Below, in pieces: positions 14,962-22,697 of a stretch of DNA of 29,721 nucleotides. Both the position numbers and the translations under genes were made by a program. Within the stretch, counting starts at the first letter, position 1; every line of letters starts with the position of its first letter. Where the stretch lies: NCBI GenBank assembly GCA_964641965.1, contig CAZXLD010000054.1, positions 1 through 29,721 of the forward strand, in the 5' to 3' direction. The notes beneath the pieces are model-generated. The model had not been told where the DNA came from. It ran no database searches and saw only the letters and a list, made by a program, of their open reading frames with translations. Origin of the DNA: JAJDFU01 sp964641965 (GTDB lineage: Bacteria; Bacteroidota; Bacteroidia; Chitinophagales; Saprospiraceae).

Positions 14962-15696
14962 CTACACTAGTTCCTGGAGGAATTCCTTTGGGGTTTTGTT
15001 GGTAATCTCCTTGAACACTTTGTAAAAGGTACTTTTGTTTTTAAATCCGCATTGGGCAGCAACCCCAAAAAGTGTAAGGTGCTCAGAGCCCCCTTCCCGT
15101 ATGGCCCGTTTAACAGCCTGTACGCGATAGCTATTGATCAGTTGTTGAAAGTTGGTCCCGGCGTAGTGATTGACTACTTGCGAAAGGTACTTGGTATTGG
15201 TAGATAATTTATCGGCCAATGCCTTCAGGGTGAGGTTGGGATCCAGGTACAACTCTTCTTTTTCGATAATCTCTTTTAATCGAAAATACAATTTCATCTC
15301 CTCTGTACCCTTGAGGCTACTCGAGCTGTATTTCTCTGAAAGTTTCAGGATAGGAAGCTCTGCATCAGGGAGTTCGATCAAATCTGCTTCGAAGGCGATA
15401 AAGTTGATCAGCGTATGCCCCTCTTTGAAGATAGGGTGAATAACCAGTTTGCACTGGTAGTCTTCCCCGTTTTTCCGGTAGTTAGTTATCGTCTCTTTGA
15501 CGGGTACTCGATTTTCCAAACCTTTGCGGATACGCTGAATAACTTCGGCCTCGGACTTTGGTCCTTGAAGCAGGCTGGGTTTTTGTCCCATCACTTCGCC
15601 CAAGGAATAACCGGTGAGCTTGGTGAAGTCATCATTGACCCAAAGTATTCTTCGGGCTGGATCTGTAAGTATGACTGCAATGCGAGGAGTAACCAT
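14962..15696 (-). CDS. LOV-like PAS domain fused to an AraC-type DNA-binding domain
   Basis: A 244-residue regulator. Residues ~6-105 are a PAS domain of LOV type: VNDDFTKLTGYSLGEVMG, then GQKPSLLQGP, then TITNYRKNGEDYQCKLVIHP. This follows the LOV layout ANxAFxxLTGY, GxNCRFLQG, NYRKDG, but the photoactive Cys is replaced by Pro40. Residues ~130-244 form an AraC/XylS double helix-turn-helix (TLKALADKLSTNTKYLSQVV, then VAAQCGFKNKSTFYKVFKEI, ending TPKEFLQ). It probably senses a ligand, redox state or flavin and binds DNA directly, unlike two-component regulators. A direct repeat just upstream of its start could be an autoregulatory site. The ~175 bp downstream to the small ORF have no gene. 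Confidence 0.85.
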   Translation of the reverse strand: MVTPRIAVILTDPARRILWVNDDFTKLTGYSLGEVMGQKPSLLQGPKSEAEVIQRIRKGLENRVPVKETITNYRKNGEDYQCKLVIHPIFKEGHTLINFIAFEADLIELPDAELPILKLSEKYSSSSLKGTEEMKLYFRLKEIIEKEELYLDPNLTLKALADKLSTNTKYLSQVVNHYAGTNFQQLINSYRVQAVKRAIREGGSEHLTLFGVAAQCGFKNKSTFYKVFKEITNKTPKEFLQELV

Positions 15697-15704
15697 CGGG
15701 AGTG

Positions 15705-15722
15705 TTGTTTAACCTTGTTTAA
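15705..15722. promoter_or_regulatory. TTGTTTAA direct repeat upstream of the PAS-AraC gene
   Basis: Two exact TTGTTTAA copies separated by CC, giving a 10-bp repeat (one helical turn), 8 bp from the regulator's start codon. AraC-type proteins often bind direct repeats, so an autoregulatory operator is possible. Confidence 0.35.
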
Positions 15723-16147
15723 AACCTATCAACTGGAAGTTAAATCGCTCATTTTAAACTTTTTAAGGTGGAAAAATGAGAAAATTGCTAGAAGCAGGAA
15801 TATGCGGTGCTATACTGGTTTCATATATAAATTTAGTCTGTTTAAGGGGTATTCCCAAATTATTTAGCATTATTTGCACGTATTGCAAAGCCCTTTCTTA
15901 GGGAAGTGCAGATATTGTTATTCAATAAAAACAGGTGTAAAAAAGGAAAATACCTTCTTTTTGAGGTAAAAAACTGATGATCAATAATCTTAGTATTTAA
16001 ATTATTTTTTAATGTATTTGTATCCTGACAATTTTGATTCCGCCCTTGTGGTGAATCGATTTAGTTGTTAAATTCCAGTTAATCCCCCCCTAACCCGAGA
16101 AGCTTTTTCCGTTTCTCATCGTCTACACCTATGAGCTTTTGAGATTG

Positions 16148-16166
16148 CCGTCTTCAACCAAGACGG
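16148..16166 (+). promoter_or_regulatory. Hairpin in the leader of the GH3/beta-lactamase gene
   Basis: A perfect 7-bp stem CCGTCTT / AAGACGG with a 5-nt CAACC loop ends 47 nt before the ATG, and a T-rich stretch (16184-16191) follows 18 nt later. It could be a leader structure, attenuator or protein site. Confidence 0.35.
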
Positions 16167-16213
16167 GGTACATGCTTTTGGCATATTTTTTAATCATTAG
16201 GATTGACTGAACT

Positions 16214-19072
16214 ATGGTCCCATTTCGGACGTGGATAATGGCTTACCGGTACTTTTTTTCCGGAATTCTATTCTTGCTTGCAGGAATGGTTGCCTTTTTA
16301 TTGTGGCCCTCCCGCACCACTCCGCCTCCATTTACCAAGCTCTCTCAAAAGCAACTCCCGCTGGATTGGGGCCAGGTAGATACGTCACTCCTTTTGGGTC
16401 AGTTGGGCTGGTTAACTGGAGATGCCGGTGATTTTACCTCCTCCGGTGAGCTCAAACAACTCATCGAGACGCATCAACCTGGCGGATTACAACTAACGGG
16501 TTTTTCCCCCCAGGTTTTCCCGCATTTATCCGCCTTTCTGCAAAAGGGTATTACGGTGCCTTTGCTCGATGGAAGCGATGCCTTCCCCTTGTTGCAAACG
16601 CATTTTAACACTGGCCAAAACTTGCCTTCCCCCGGTTTGATGGCTTCGATGGGAGATGAAGACATCGCAGCATCCTGGCAGAAACTATCCATGGTCCAGT
16701 CGCATGCTTCCCACCTGGAGTTTCGAATTTTACCTACTGCTCAACTGGATCCCGAAGCCTGGAATTCTGCTGGCATCCTCTCCTTTGCGCATCTTTCCGT
16801 AGGTCCCTGGCCAGACACCTCAAGTGCTTTGAATGCCCTGGAAGTGCAGCTTCGGCCGCTGATCGATAACGGTTTGTCGGGGATTTATTTGGATTCCACT
16901 GCCTGGGAACAGCTCTCCATTTCAGAAAATACATGGAGGGTGTGGTTGCGCGAAGGTCTTGGATTTCAAGGCTTGTTGCTAACCGATTTTATTTCCGCCC
17001 GCCATATTCCCGCTCAGTTAAATGCCTCGGTGGATATCTGGATGATTGACCGGAAAGAAATCTCTTCTTTCAACCAGACTATTCAAACGGAATATGCTTA
17101 TCGAATTCGACCGGAAGAATGGGATGCCCGACTGCTCCGGGTGTTAAAAGCAAAAGAATGGGTCTTTAAAGTACGCCGACAACAAAAAGCAAGTACAGAA
17201 ACCGTTAAACAGGCTTCTTTGCTTCCGAGCTCTGACCCGGAAGCCTTATCTAACTTCGATCTGTACCGAAATCTAGAGGATAATCGCTGGGATCATCTGG
17301 CTTGGAAATGGACCCGTTCCAGCCTGGTTTTGGCAGCCAACCCTAACTTTTTACTGCCTTTTACACGAATTGGGGACAAAACATTTCAGGTGTGGACCCT
17401 TTCGGACACGAGTTGTACCACTTTTGAAAAGCGGTTTCGTCAATATGCGGATGTTCGGGTTCGCAGCCTGGACACAGATCGATATCCCATTCAACCTATA
17501 GCCGTTCGGCAGGTACCGGGGACTGTAAATATTGTATTGGTCGATCAGGAAAACCTGACCGAATCTACGCACGGAGCATTTATCCGGTCGGTACGCCATT
17601 TGGCTTCTAAAAGTCCGGTGGTGGTGCTTCATTTTGGTGCGATCGACCAACTCCAGTACTGGGGAGATGAAGCAGCTCTGATCTACGTGGCCGAAAAAAC
17701 GAAACTCACCGAAACCCTAGCAGCAGAAATGCTGTTTGGCGGATTTTCTCCTCGGGGGAAATTACCCTACGCTATTAATGACTATTTTCCAGCCGATCAC
17801 GGACTTACATTTCCAAAAATCAGACTGCAACGACCGCCCACTCAAATTCATCGGGTACTACCCGAAAAGTTGGTCGGCATCGATGCTATTGTGTATTCAG
17901 CTATTGAAAAAGGAGCGTTTCCAGGGTGCCAGATTGCCATTGCTTATCAGGGCGATATTCTATATTCCAAAGCCTTTGGAAAGCATACTTACCAGGAGGA
18001 TGCAGTACCTGTAAAAGTCACCGATCTCTATGACCTAGCTTCGCTTACGAAAGTAGCAGCTACGACAATGATGGCTATGAGCTTGCATCATCGTGGGGTG
18101 CTCGACCTCCGAAAGCCGATTGGAGACTACTTGTCCTTCCCAAGCAACAGCCGGCTGGCGGCCATCCCTGTGGAGCGGCTGCTCACGCATCAATCGGGCT
18201 TGCGTTCCAATTTGCCAATTTTTCCTTATCTCAAGGGAAAGAAGAAATCCAGAGTCAACTGTAAAGATGGATTTTGTGACTGGGCCCATGCCGACTTTCC
18301 GGTATCAGTGGCCGAAGACCTGTACTTCTCTGCGGAACTGGAACAAGACCTTCGTCAATCTATCCTGGCTTTGAATCCGAGACAGGGCAGGCGCTATCGG
18401 TACAGCGACCTCAACTTTTATTTGCTCCAACAGATTCTCGAACAACAAAGCGGCCAATCGCTCGATGCATGGACCCAAGAGCATCTGTACCGGGATCTCG
18501 GGTTGCGGTATACCTTGTTTAACCCCCTGGAGCGGTTTTCGAAAAACAGGATTGCGCCTACGGAAAGAGATATGGAGTGGAGAAAACAACTTCTTCAGGG
18601 ATATGTCCATGATGAGGCTGCTGCCTTATTGGGTGGCGTGAGTGGGCATGCCGGTTTGTTTTCCAATGCGGAAGATCTGGCCGTGCTCTTCCAAATGGTG
18701 TTGAACGGCGGACAGTACGGAGGTACCTACTTCTTCGATCCGGGCACAACGACTCTGTTCACAGAGCCTTACAAAGGAGAAATTCGGGGATTGGGCTTTG
18801 ATAAACCCTCCAGATTGAATGCGTCTAGCCGAGCGGGGCAGATCAGTCAGGAAGCTTACGGGCATACCGGCTTTACGGGCACCTGTGTCTGGGTAGATCC
18901 GGCTAATGAATTGGTATTTGTCTTTCTGTCCAACCGGGTGCATCCGAAAAAAGACAATCGAAAACTGCAAGAGCAAATGATCCGGCGCCGGATTCATGAT
19001 GTGGTATACGATGCCTTGGGGACTGCTTCGGACTTTTTTCCCGGTCTTCCAGGAGAAAAGAACATTCAGTAA
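16214..19072 (+). CDS. Fusion of a degenerate glycoside hydrolase family 3 region with a class C beta-lactamase-type serine hydrolase
   Basis: A 952-residue protein anchored by one N-terminal membrane segment (about residues 12-31). Residues ~45-330 correspond to the GH3 TIM barrel and ~350-530 to the GH3 C-terminal domain, ending LFGGFSPRGKLPYAI. The barrel retains the end of the nucleophile strand (GFQGLLLTDF, Asp258) but has lost the KHFPGHGD loop; the equivalent stretch reads FAHLSVGPWPD. It is therefore probably not a glycosidase. Residues ~555-935 are a complete serine beta-lactamase-type domain: SxxK at Ser610-Lys613 (LASLTK), YxN-like Tyr730-Ser-Asp732 (YRYSDLNF) and HTG at 884-886 (GHTGFTG). 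The same fusion order occurs in Bacteroidota, usually with an intact GH3 part. The likely site of action is the periplasm, on peptidoglycan or related peptides. The next gene, convergent by 4 bp, is a peptidoglycan amidase. ATG 16238 is an alternative start. Confidence 0.85.
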   Translation: MVPFRTWIMAYRYFFSGILFLLAGMVAFLLWPSRTTPPPFTKLSQKQLPLDWGQVDTSLLLGQLGWLTGDAGDFTSSGELKQLIETHQPGGLQLTGFSPQVFPHLSAFLQKGITVPLLDGSDAFPLLQTHFNTGQNLPSPGLMASMGDEDIAASWQKLSMVQSHASHLEFRILPTAQLDPEAWNSAGILSFAHLSVGPWPDTSSALNALEVQLRPLIDNGLSGIYLDSTAWEQLSISENTWRVWLREGLGFQGLLLTDFISARHIPAQLNASVDIWMIDRKEISSFNQTIQTEYAYRIRPEEWDARLLRVLKAKEWVFKVRRQQKASTETVKQASLLPSSDPEALSNFDLYRNLEDNRWDHLAWKWTRSSLVLAANPNFLLPFTRIGDKTFQVWTLSDTSCTTFEKRFRQYADVRVRSLDTDRYPIQPIAVRQVPGTVNIVLVDQENLTESTHGAFIRSVRHLASKSPVVVLHFGAIDQLQYWGDEAALIYVAEKTKLTETLAAEMLFGGFSPRGKLPYAINDYFPADHGLTFPKIRLQRPPTQIHRVLPEKLVGIDAIVYSAIEKGAFPGCQIAIAYQGDILYSKAFGKHTYQEDAVPVKVTDLYDLASLTKVAATTMMAMSLHHRGVLDLRKPIGDYLSFPSNSRLAAIPVERLLTHQSGLRSNLPIFPYLKGKKKSRVNCKDGFCDWAHADFPVSVAEDLYFSAELEQDLRQSILALNPRQGRRYRYSDLNFYLLQQILEQQSGQSLDAWTQEHLYRDLGLRYTLFNPLERFSKNRIAPTERDMEWRKQLLQGYVHDEAAALLGGVSGHAGLFSNAEDLAVLFQMVLNGGQYGGTYFFDPGTTTLFTEPYKGEIRGLGFDKPSRLNASSRAGQISQEAYGHTGFTGTCVWVDPANELVFVFLSNRVHPKKDNRKLQEQMIRRRIHDVVYDALGTASDFFPGLPGEKNIQ

Positions 19073-19076
19073 GCGC

Positions 19077-20294
19077 TTACTCCTTCCGAAGACCTTCCAG
19101 CATCCATTGGGCGACCAGCTGCCTGTTCTTTTCCAATAAAATTCGTTGCAAGTCCACGGGGTGCCTGATGTTGCCCAGTTCTACATAAATGGTGGTGGGG
19201 ATACAGTTTTCAATCATGAATAAATCCCGGTAAATGATTCGGCCAAAATAGGAACGATTGGGCTGGTATTTTTTGTAATAGGCTTTAAAGGTTTGCATTA
19301 AATTTTTTGCGGTCTGCCGACTTTCGGTTTTATCTTCTTGATGGTAGAAAAAGACATCCACGCGTTGGTTGGTAGCTCTGGAGTCTATATGAATGATGAT
19401 GACTTTTTGGTCGGCTGCCGGAACACCTTTTTTGATATTGGCCGCATACAAACTGTTAATTATATCAGACCGCTGGGTGAGCCTTGGTTTTTGGTAATGA
19501 TGCATAGGCGTATCTCCCCAGTGGCGTTCATCCGTATCGCAATTGAGGATCTTTCCAGAGCGAATACCGTCATTTGGATCGCGGGTGATAATGTAGACCT
19601 TGGCCCCATCTTTGATTAACAGACGCGCCAGCCGCAAGGTCACATCGTAGGCATATTCATCTTCACACAAACTGTGACTTCCATATTTGCCGATGGCACC
19701 CGGATCGGGGCCACCGTGGCCACTGACCAGGTAAAAGACCTTACCCGTGAGCTTGGGGTTTGGGAAGTAAGGCACCTTCTCATAGCTCGGGCCGAAAATG
19801 GGAAAGACGCCTTCCTTGTTCACCTCCGGGTTTTCCGCCAGTAGGGGGGTCGGGGGAGGCGAGGGGACCTGATCTTTGATCGGGCATTTGAATTCGTGAT
19901 GGGGTACCCAAAGTCTTTTGTCTTCCTGGAAGGGGGCCTCTCGAAGCCGCTGATCGTACATGCGATCGTTGTAATCCTGGATGCGTTTTCGGATTTTCCA
20001 ATCTTCTATACCCAGGGAGGACCCAATCGATTTCCCGTTGAAGGCCTTCACATGAATAGGTAGCAAGTACTCCTTGCCCAATTTCAGATGGGCATTGCGC
20101 TCCAATTTGTTAATGGAATAAAAATGATCCTGATTACAAGAATAGCCGTCCAGTTCAAACTTGCGCAGGAGTGCTAACACACCATCACCCTTTTGTGCAA
20201 TGACAGAAACGTATTCATCTGCCAAAGCAAGCTGGGAAGTGGCCGTAATGAATAGAATGAACAGGCAGCAGAGTCGGGAAATGGCAATCATCAT
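19077..20294 (-). CDS. N-acetylmuramoyl-L-alanine amidase (Amidase_3) with N-terminal LysM-like region
   Basis: A 405-residue exported zinc amidase that cleaves the bond between N-acetylmuramic acid and the stem peptide. Residues 1-25 form a signal peptide (CLFILFITATSQLALA). Residues ~27-85 look like a LysM-type cell wall binding module (YVSVIAQKGDGVLALLRKF, then INKLERN and LKLGKEYLLPI). A proline-rich linker (PSPPPTP) is followed by the catalytic domain at ~185-400: His193 (SGHGGPDPGA), Glu211 or Glu213 (CEDEYAYDV), His302 (IIHIDS) and catalytic Glu372 (YVELGN). All four zinc and catalytic positions are present. It is divergent from ccmB and convergent with the GH3/beta-lactamase fusion, which also probably acts on the cell wall. 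No good promoter box was found for it. Confidence 0.92.
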   Translation of the reverse strand: MMIAISRLCCLFILFITATSQLALADEYVSVIAQKGDGVLALLRKFELDGYSCNQDHFYSINKLERNAHLKLGKEYLLPIHVKAFNGKSIGSSLGIEDWKIRKRIQDYNDRMYDQRLREAPFQEDKRLWVPHHEFKCPIKDQVPSPPPTPLLAENPEVNKEGVFPIFGPSYEKVPYFPNPKLTGKVFYLVSGHGGPDPGAIGKYGSHSLCEDEYAYDVTLRLARLLIKDGAKVYIITRDPNDGIRSGKILNCDTDERHWGDTPMHHYQKPRLTQRSDIINSLYAANIKKGVPAADQKVIIIHIDSRATNQRVDVFFYHQEDKTESRQTAKNLMQTFKAYYKKYQPNRSYFGRIIYRDLFMIENCIPTTIYVELGNIRHPVDLQRILLEKNRQLVAQWMLEGLRKE

Positions 20295-20396
20295 TAGCTG
20301 CTTCTCCAGGTCAGTCTGTAGAGAAGTACTGACCCAATTTTGCGTCTACAGTAATTCGGGTTTTTCAAATAAAACCTACACAAAGAAACGGAAAAA

Positions 20397-20430
20397 TTGT
20401 GTGTGAACTTGTGGAGTAGGCGTATTTTTG
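20397..20430 (+). promoter_or_regulatory. Promoter of the ccm operon, close enough for leaderless translation
   Basis: TATTTTTG at 20423-20430 matches TAnnTTTG perfectly, with TTG at 20397-20399 23 nt upstream. Only 4 nt separate the box from the ccmB ATG (20435), so the first transcribed base would be at or next to the start codon. Confidence 0.55.
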
Positions 20431-20434
20431 CCCG

Positions 20435-21094
20435 ATGAGTTTTTGGCAAGAGGTAGGATTGTTGTTTCGGAAAGAGGTGGTAACTGAATGGCGAAGTCGG
20501 TACGGGATTAGCGCTATTCTGCTTTACGTACTGTCTACCGTGTTTGTGGTTTATATGGCCTTCCGGCAGTTAGAGCCTGATGCGTGGAATGCCGTTTTTT
20601 GGATCATTATCCTGTTTGCTGGTATTGGTGCCGTGCTCAAGAGTTTTGTACAGGAAACCGGTGGTCGGCAGCTATATTATTATACCCTGGTTAACCCAAT
20701 TGCTCTTTTGCTGGCGAAGTGGTTGTACAATGCCTTATTGCTGCTGGGACTAGGAGTGTTGTGTTGGTTGGGACTGGCTTTTGTGGCAGGTAATCCGGTA
20801 AGTGACAGCTTGCTTTTTTTGGCCGCCATTGGCCTGGCTGGCATCGGCTTATCCACGGCCTTCACATTTTTGTCAGGAATTGCGATCAAAGCAGATAATT
20901 CGGCTACGTTGATGACTTTGTTGTGCTTTCCGGTGATCCTACCGATTCTTCTATTGTTATTACGGATAAGCTCTTATGCCTTGGGTTTGGTAGAAGCGGA
21001 AGGATTGCAGGGAGATGTGATGCTACTGATTGGAATCGATTTATTGCTGCTGGCGTTGGCCTTAGTTATGTATCCGCAGTTGTGGAGAGACTAA
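20435..21094 (+). CDS. ccmB: Heme exporter protein B (ABC-type permease for cytochrome c maturation)
   Basis: A 219-residue membrane protein with six hydrophobic helices, the permease subunit that works with CcmA ATPase and CcmC in attaching heme to CcmE. The family N-terminus is clear: FRKEVVTEWRSRYGISAILL followed by YVLSTVFVVYMAF. Further typical segments are LFAGIGAVLKSFVQETGGRQ, LYYYTLVNPIALLLAKWLYN and LCFPVILPILLLLLR. It is a first gene with its own promoter. ccmA is not adjacent, which is common in Bacteroidota. The stop is followed after 10 bp by a heptamer island that separates it from ccmC. Confidence 0.93.
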   Translation: MSFWQEVGLLFRKEVVTEWRSRYGISAILLYVLSTVFVVYMAFRQLEPDAWNAVFWIIILFAGIGAVLKSFVQETGGRQLYYYTLVNPIALLLAKWLYNALLLLGLGVLCWLGLAFVAGNPVSDSLLFLAAIGLAGIGLSTAFTFLSGIAIKADNSATLMTLLCFPVILPILLLLLRISSYALGLVEAEGLQGDVMLLIGIDLLLLALALVMYPQLWRD

Positions 21095-21104
21095 GGGGAG
21101 TTGC

Positions 21105-21300
21105 GAATGGGGAATGGCGAATGACAAATGCCAAATGATGAGTGTGGAGTGGCGAATGATAAGGCCTGGATTTTCAATGGTCAATTCTCGATTAGGCAAG
21201 TATTGAGTATCCAGCCGAGCATCCAGTATCCAGCTACAAAAGTAACGCCTTCAGGCGCAAGTATCGCGCCCTTGGGCGCCAGGATCGCGAAGCGAGCATT
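21105..21300. repeat. Heptamer island between ccmB and ccmC
   Basis: It starts 10 bp after the ccmB stop. Eight exact heptamers (21105-21160, such as GAATGGG, GAATGAC, AAATGCC) lead into the core CTGG-ATTTTCA-ATGGTCA-ATTCTCG-ATTAGGC (21166-21197), AGTATC/CCAGC units, and two perfect hairpins. The same order is found inverted at 9156-9631, where the core has one additional ATTTTCA unit. The island sits inside what is otherwise a ccmBCD operon, leaving 42 bp before the ccmC ATG. Confidence 0.8.
21246..21279. repeat. Pair of perfect GC-rich hairpins in the ccm island
   Basis: CGCCT-tc-AGGCG at 21246-21257 and GCGCCC-tt-GGGCGC at 21266-21279 are perfect stems with 2-nt centres, followed by TCGC-gaa-GCGA at 21285-21294. 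They take the place of the GCGCC..GGCGC modules in the 9156-9631 island. As RNA they could slow or terminate transcription within the operon or protect the upstream message. Confidence 0.55.
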
Positions 21301-21342
21301 CGACAATAAGCTTTGGTTAAAAATGAAGCTTAAAAACAAATC

Positions 21343-22437
21343 ATGAAAGGACTTTGGTGGAAAGGCTTGGGTGTTTTGATTTTGATTTATGTGCTGGTTG
21401 CAGGCTTGGGGGTACCGCTCAAACCGGGAATAGTAGGCGTAGATCCGAACACCTTTAATGCAGGCGAACGGATCCAACTGCAGGTGACCGGCTACAATTC
21501 CTTTTACAAGGAAGCTGGCGAGGTGCGAGCCTGGCTCAAGACCGAAGAAGATGTTTGGGAAAAGGAGCCCTTGTTTCTGGAAGCTGCTGAGGTGAATATT
21601 CAGGATGACCGCCGACTGGAAATTATTTTTGACTTGCCTGCTTTTCTGCCGCAAACCACCACCTTTCAAGGATTCACCCTGATCCTGGATAACGCAGTGG
21701 ATGGCCCTTCCCTGCTACCGGGCGCGGTTTTCATCCGGCAGGATAGTATGTATAAAGAAGCCGGGGTGCAAGCCTGGAGCCAGGACCAACCTGGGAGCTT
21801 CGAAGTTAAGTCTGACTTTTCGTTCCCGTTCCGCAATATCCTGGCTGAAAGCATCCGGAACACCTATTTCCATGTCCCCTTGTGGTTCTCCATGTTGTTT
21901 ATCCTGTTGGCTTCCGTGGTTTTCAGTATTCGGTACCTTCTTTGGAAGCGACCCATCGACAACAGGAAGGCCGTTTCCCTGGCCCGGGTAGGGGTCTGGT
22001 TTGGTATCCTTGGTCTGATAACCGGCGCTATTTGGGCAAAAAACACCTGGGGTGCCTATTGGAGCTTCGATGTGAAGCAAAATATGACCGCCGTGGCCCT
22101 GTTGATCTACCTGGCTTATTTCATTCTTCGGGCCGGCTTTGAAGACTACGAACAGCGCGCTCGCCTCAGCGCTATTTATAATATTTTCGCTTTCTCCACA
22201 TTGATTCCCTTGCTCTACGTTATCCCTCGACTTACAGACAGCCTGCACCCGGGTGCGGGTGGAAATCCAGCCTTGGGAGGGGAAGACCTGGACAATACGA
22301 TGCGACTGGTTTTCTATCCGGCTATTATTGGCTGGACATTGCTGGGCGTATGGATGGCTCAACTCAGTTTTCGGTTCGAACAGCTTCGGGAAAGGATGCT
22401 CGAAATCGAGGATGAAGAAATCCTATTGGCCGATTAA
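21343..22437 (+). CDS. ccmC: CcmC-type cytochrome c assembly protein with a periplasmic insertion
   Basis: A 364-residue heme-handling membrane protein. After the first helix (WWKGLGVLILIYVLVAGLGV) comes an insertion of about 140 residues (25-165) that looks like a beta-rich Ig-like domain (PNTFNAGERIQLQVTGYNSF, then RAWLKTEEDVW). The normal CcmC fold resumes at SIRNTYFHVPLWF. Heme ligand His177, the WGAYWSFD tryptophan-rich motif (236-243) and a second conserved His302 (SLHPG) are present, so heme binding is probably intact. Standard CcmC has about 220-250 residues without the insertion. It is followed after 35 bp by ccmD and then gdh. Confidence 0.88.
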   Translation: MKGLWWKGLGVLILIYVLVAGLGVPLKPGIVGVDPNTFNAGERIQLQVTGYNSFYKEAGEVRAWLKTEEDVWEKEPLFLEAAEVNIQDDRRLEIIFDLPAFLPQTTTFQGFTLILDNAVDGPSLLPGAVFIRQDSMYKEAGVQAWSQDQPGSFEVKSDFSFPFRNILAESIRNTYFHVPLWFSMLFILLASVVFSIRYLLWKRPIDNRKAVSLARVGVWFGILGLITGAIWAKNTWGAYWSFDVKQNMTAVALLIYLAYFILRAGFEDYEQRARLSAIYNIFAFSTLIPLLYVIPRLTDSLHPGAGGNPALGGEDLDNTMRLVFYPAIIGWTLLGVWMAQLSFRFEQLRERMLEIEDEEILLAD

Positions 22438-22472
22438 AAAAATAAACCGACTTTAGCGCGGAATTTTTATCT

Positions 22473-22697
22473 ATGAAAACGCGAATCCTCCAATTATTAC
22501 TCTGTTTTCTAATTGTGAATCCGTTCGCCGGCCTTGCCCAAGATCCAGGTTCGGACTTCATGCGAAGCAGCGGAAAGATTTATGTCGTGATTGCTGTGAT
22601 TCTCGCCGTTTTCATCGGAATCGTTGTATTTCTGGTCTATCTGGACCGTCGCCTAACCAAATTGGAAAACCAAATTAAAGAACATGACCAAGCCTAG
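22473..22697 (+). CDS. ccmD: CcmD-like small membrane protein
   Basis: A 74-residue protein with a signal-like N-terminal hydrophobic segment ending LAQ (residues ~5-23) and a second helix KIYVVIAVILAVFIGIVVF followed by VYLDRRLTKLENQIKE. The second helix plus charged tail matches the Bacteroidota CcmD family, which stabilises CcmC and helps release holo-CcmE. The position directly after ccmC supports this. Its last 14 bp overlap the next gene, which suggests translational coupling with gdh. Confidence 0.85.
   Translation: MKTRILQLLLCFLIVNPFAGLAQDPGSDFMRSSGKIYVVIAVILAVFIGIVVFLVYLDRRLTKLENQIKEHDQA

Larger units (their letters stand above)
15697..16213. other. 517-bp non-coding region between divergent genes
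   Basis: AT-rich, with no open frame that looks like a protein on either strand. It must hold the divergent control regions of the PAS-AraC regulator and the GH3/beta-lactamase fusion. It contains a TTGTTTAA direct repeat near the regulator start (15705-15722) and a hairpin 48 nt before the fusion gene start (16148-16166). No full TAnnTTTG box is at a useful position; the nearest is a TATTTG at 16015-16020. Confidence 0.7.

Noticed and set aside
15415..15867. 150-codon plus-strand frame
   Set aside because: It is the complement of the PAS domain coding region and runs on into AT-rich non-coding DNA; composition is not protein-like.
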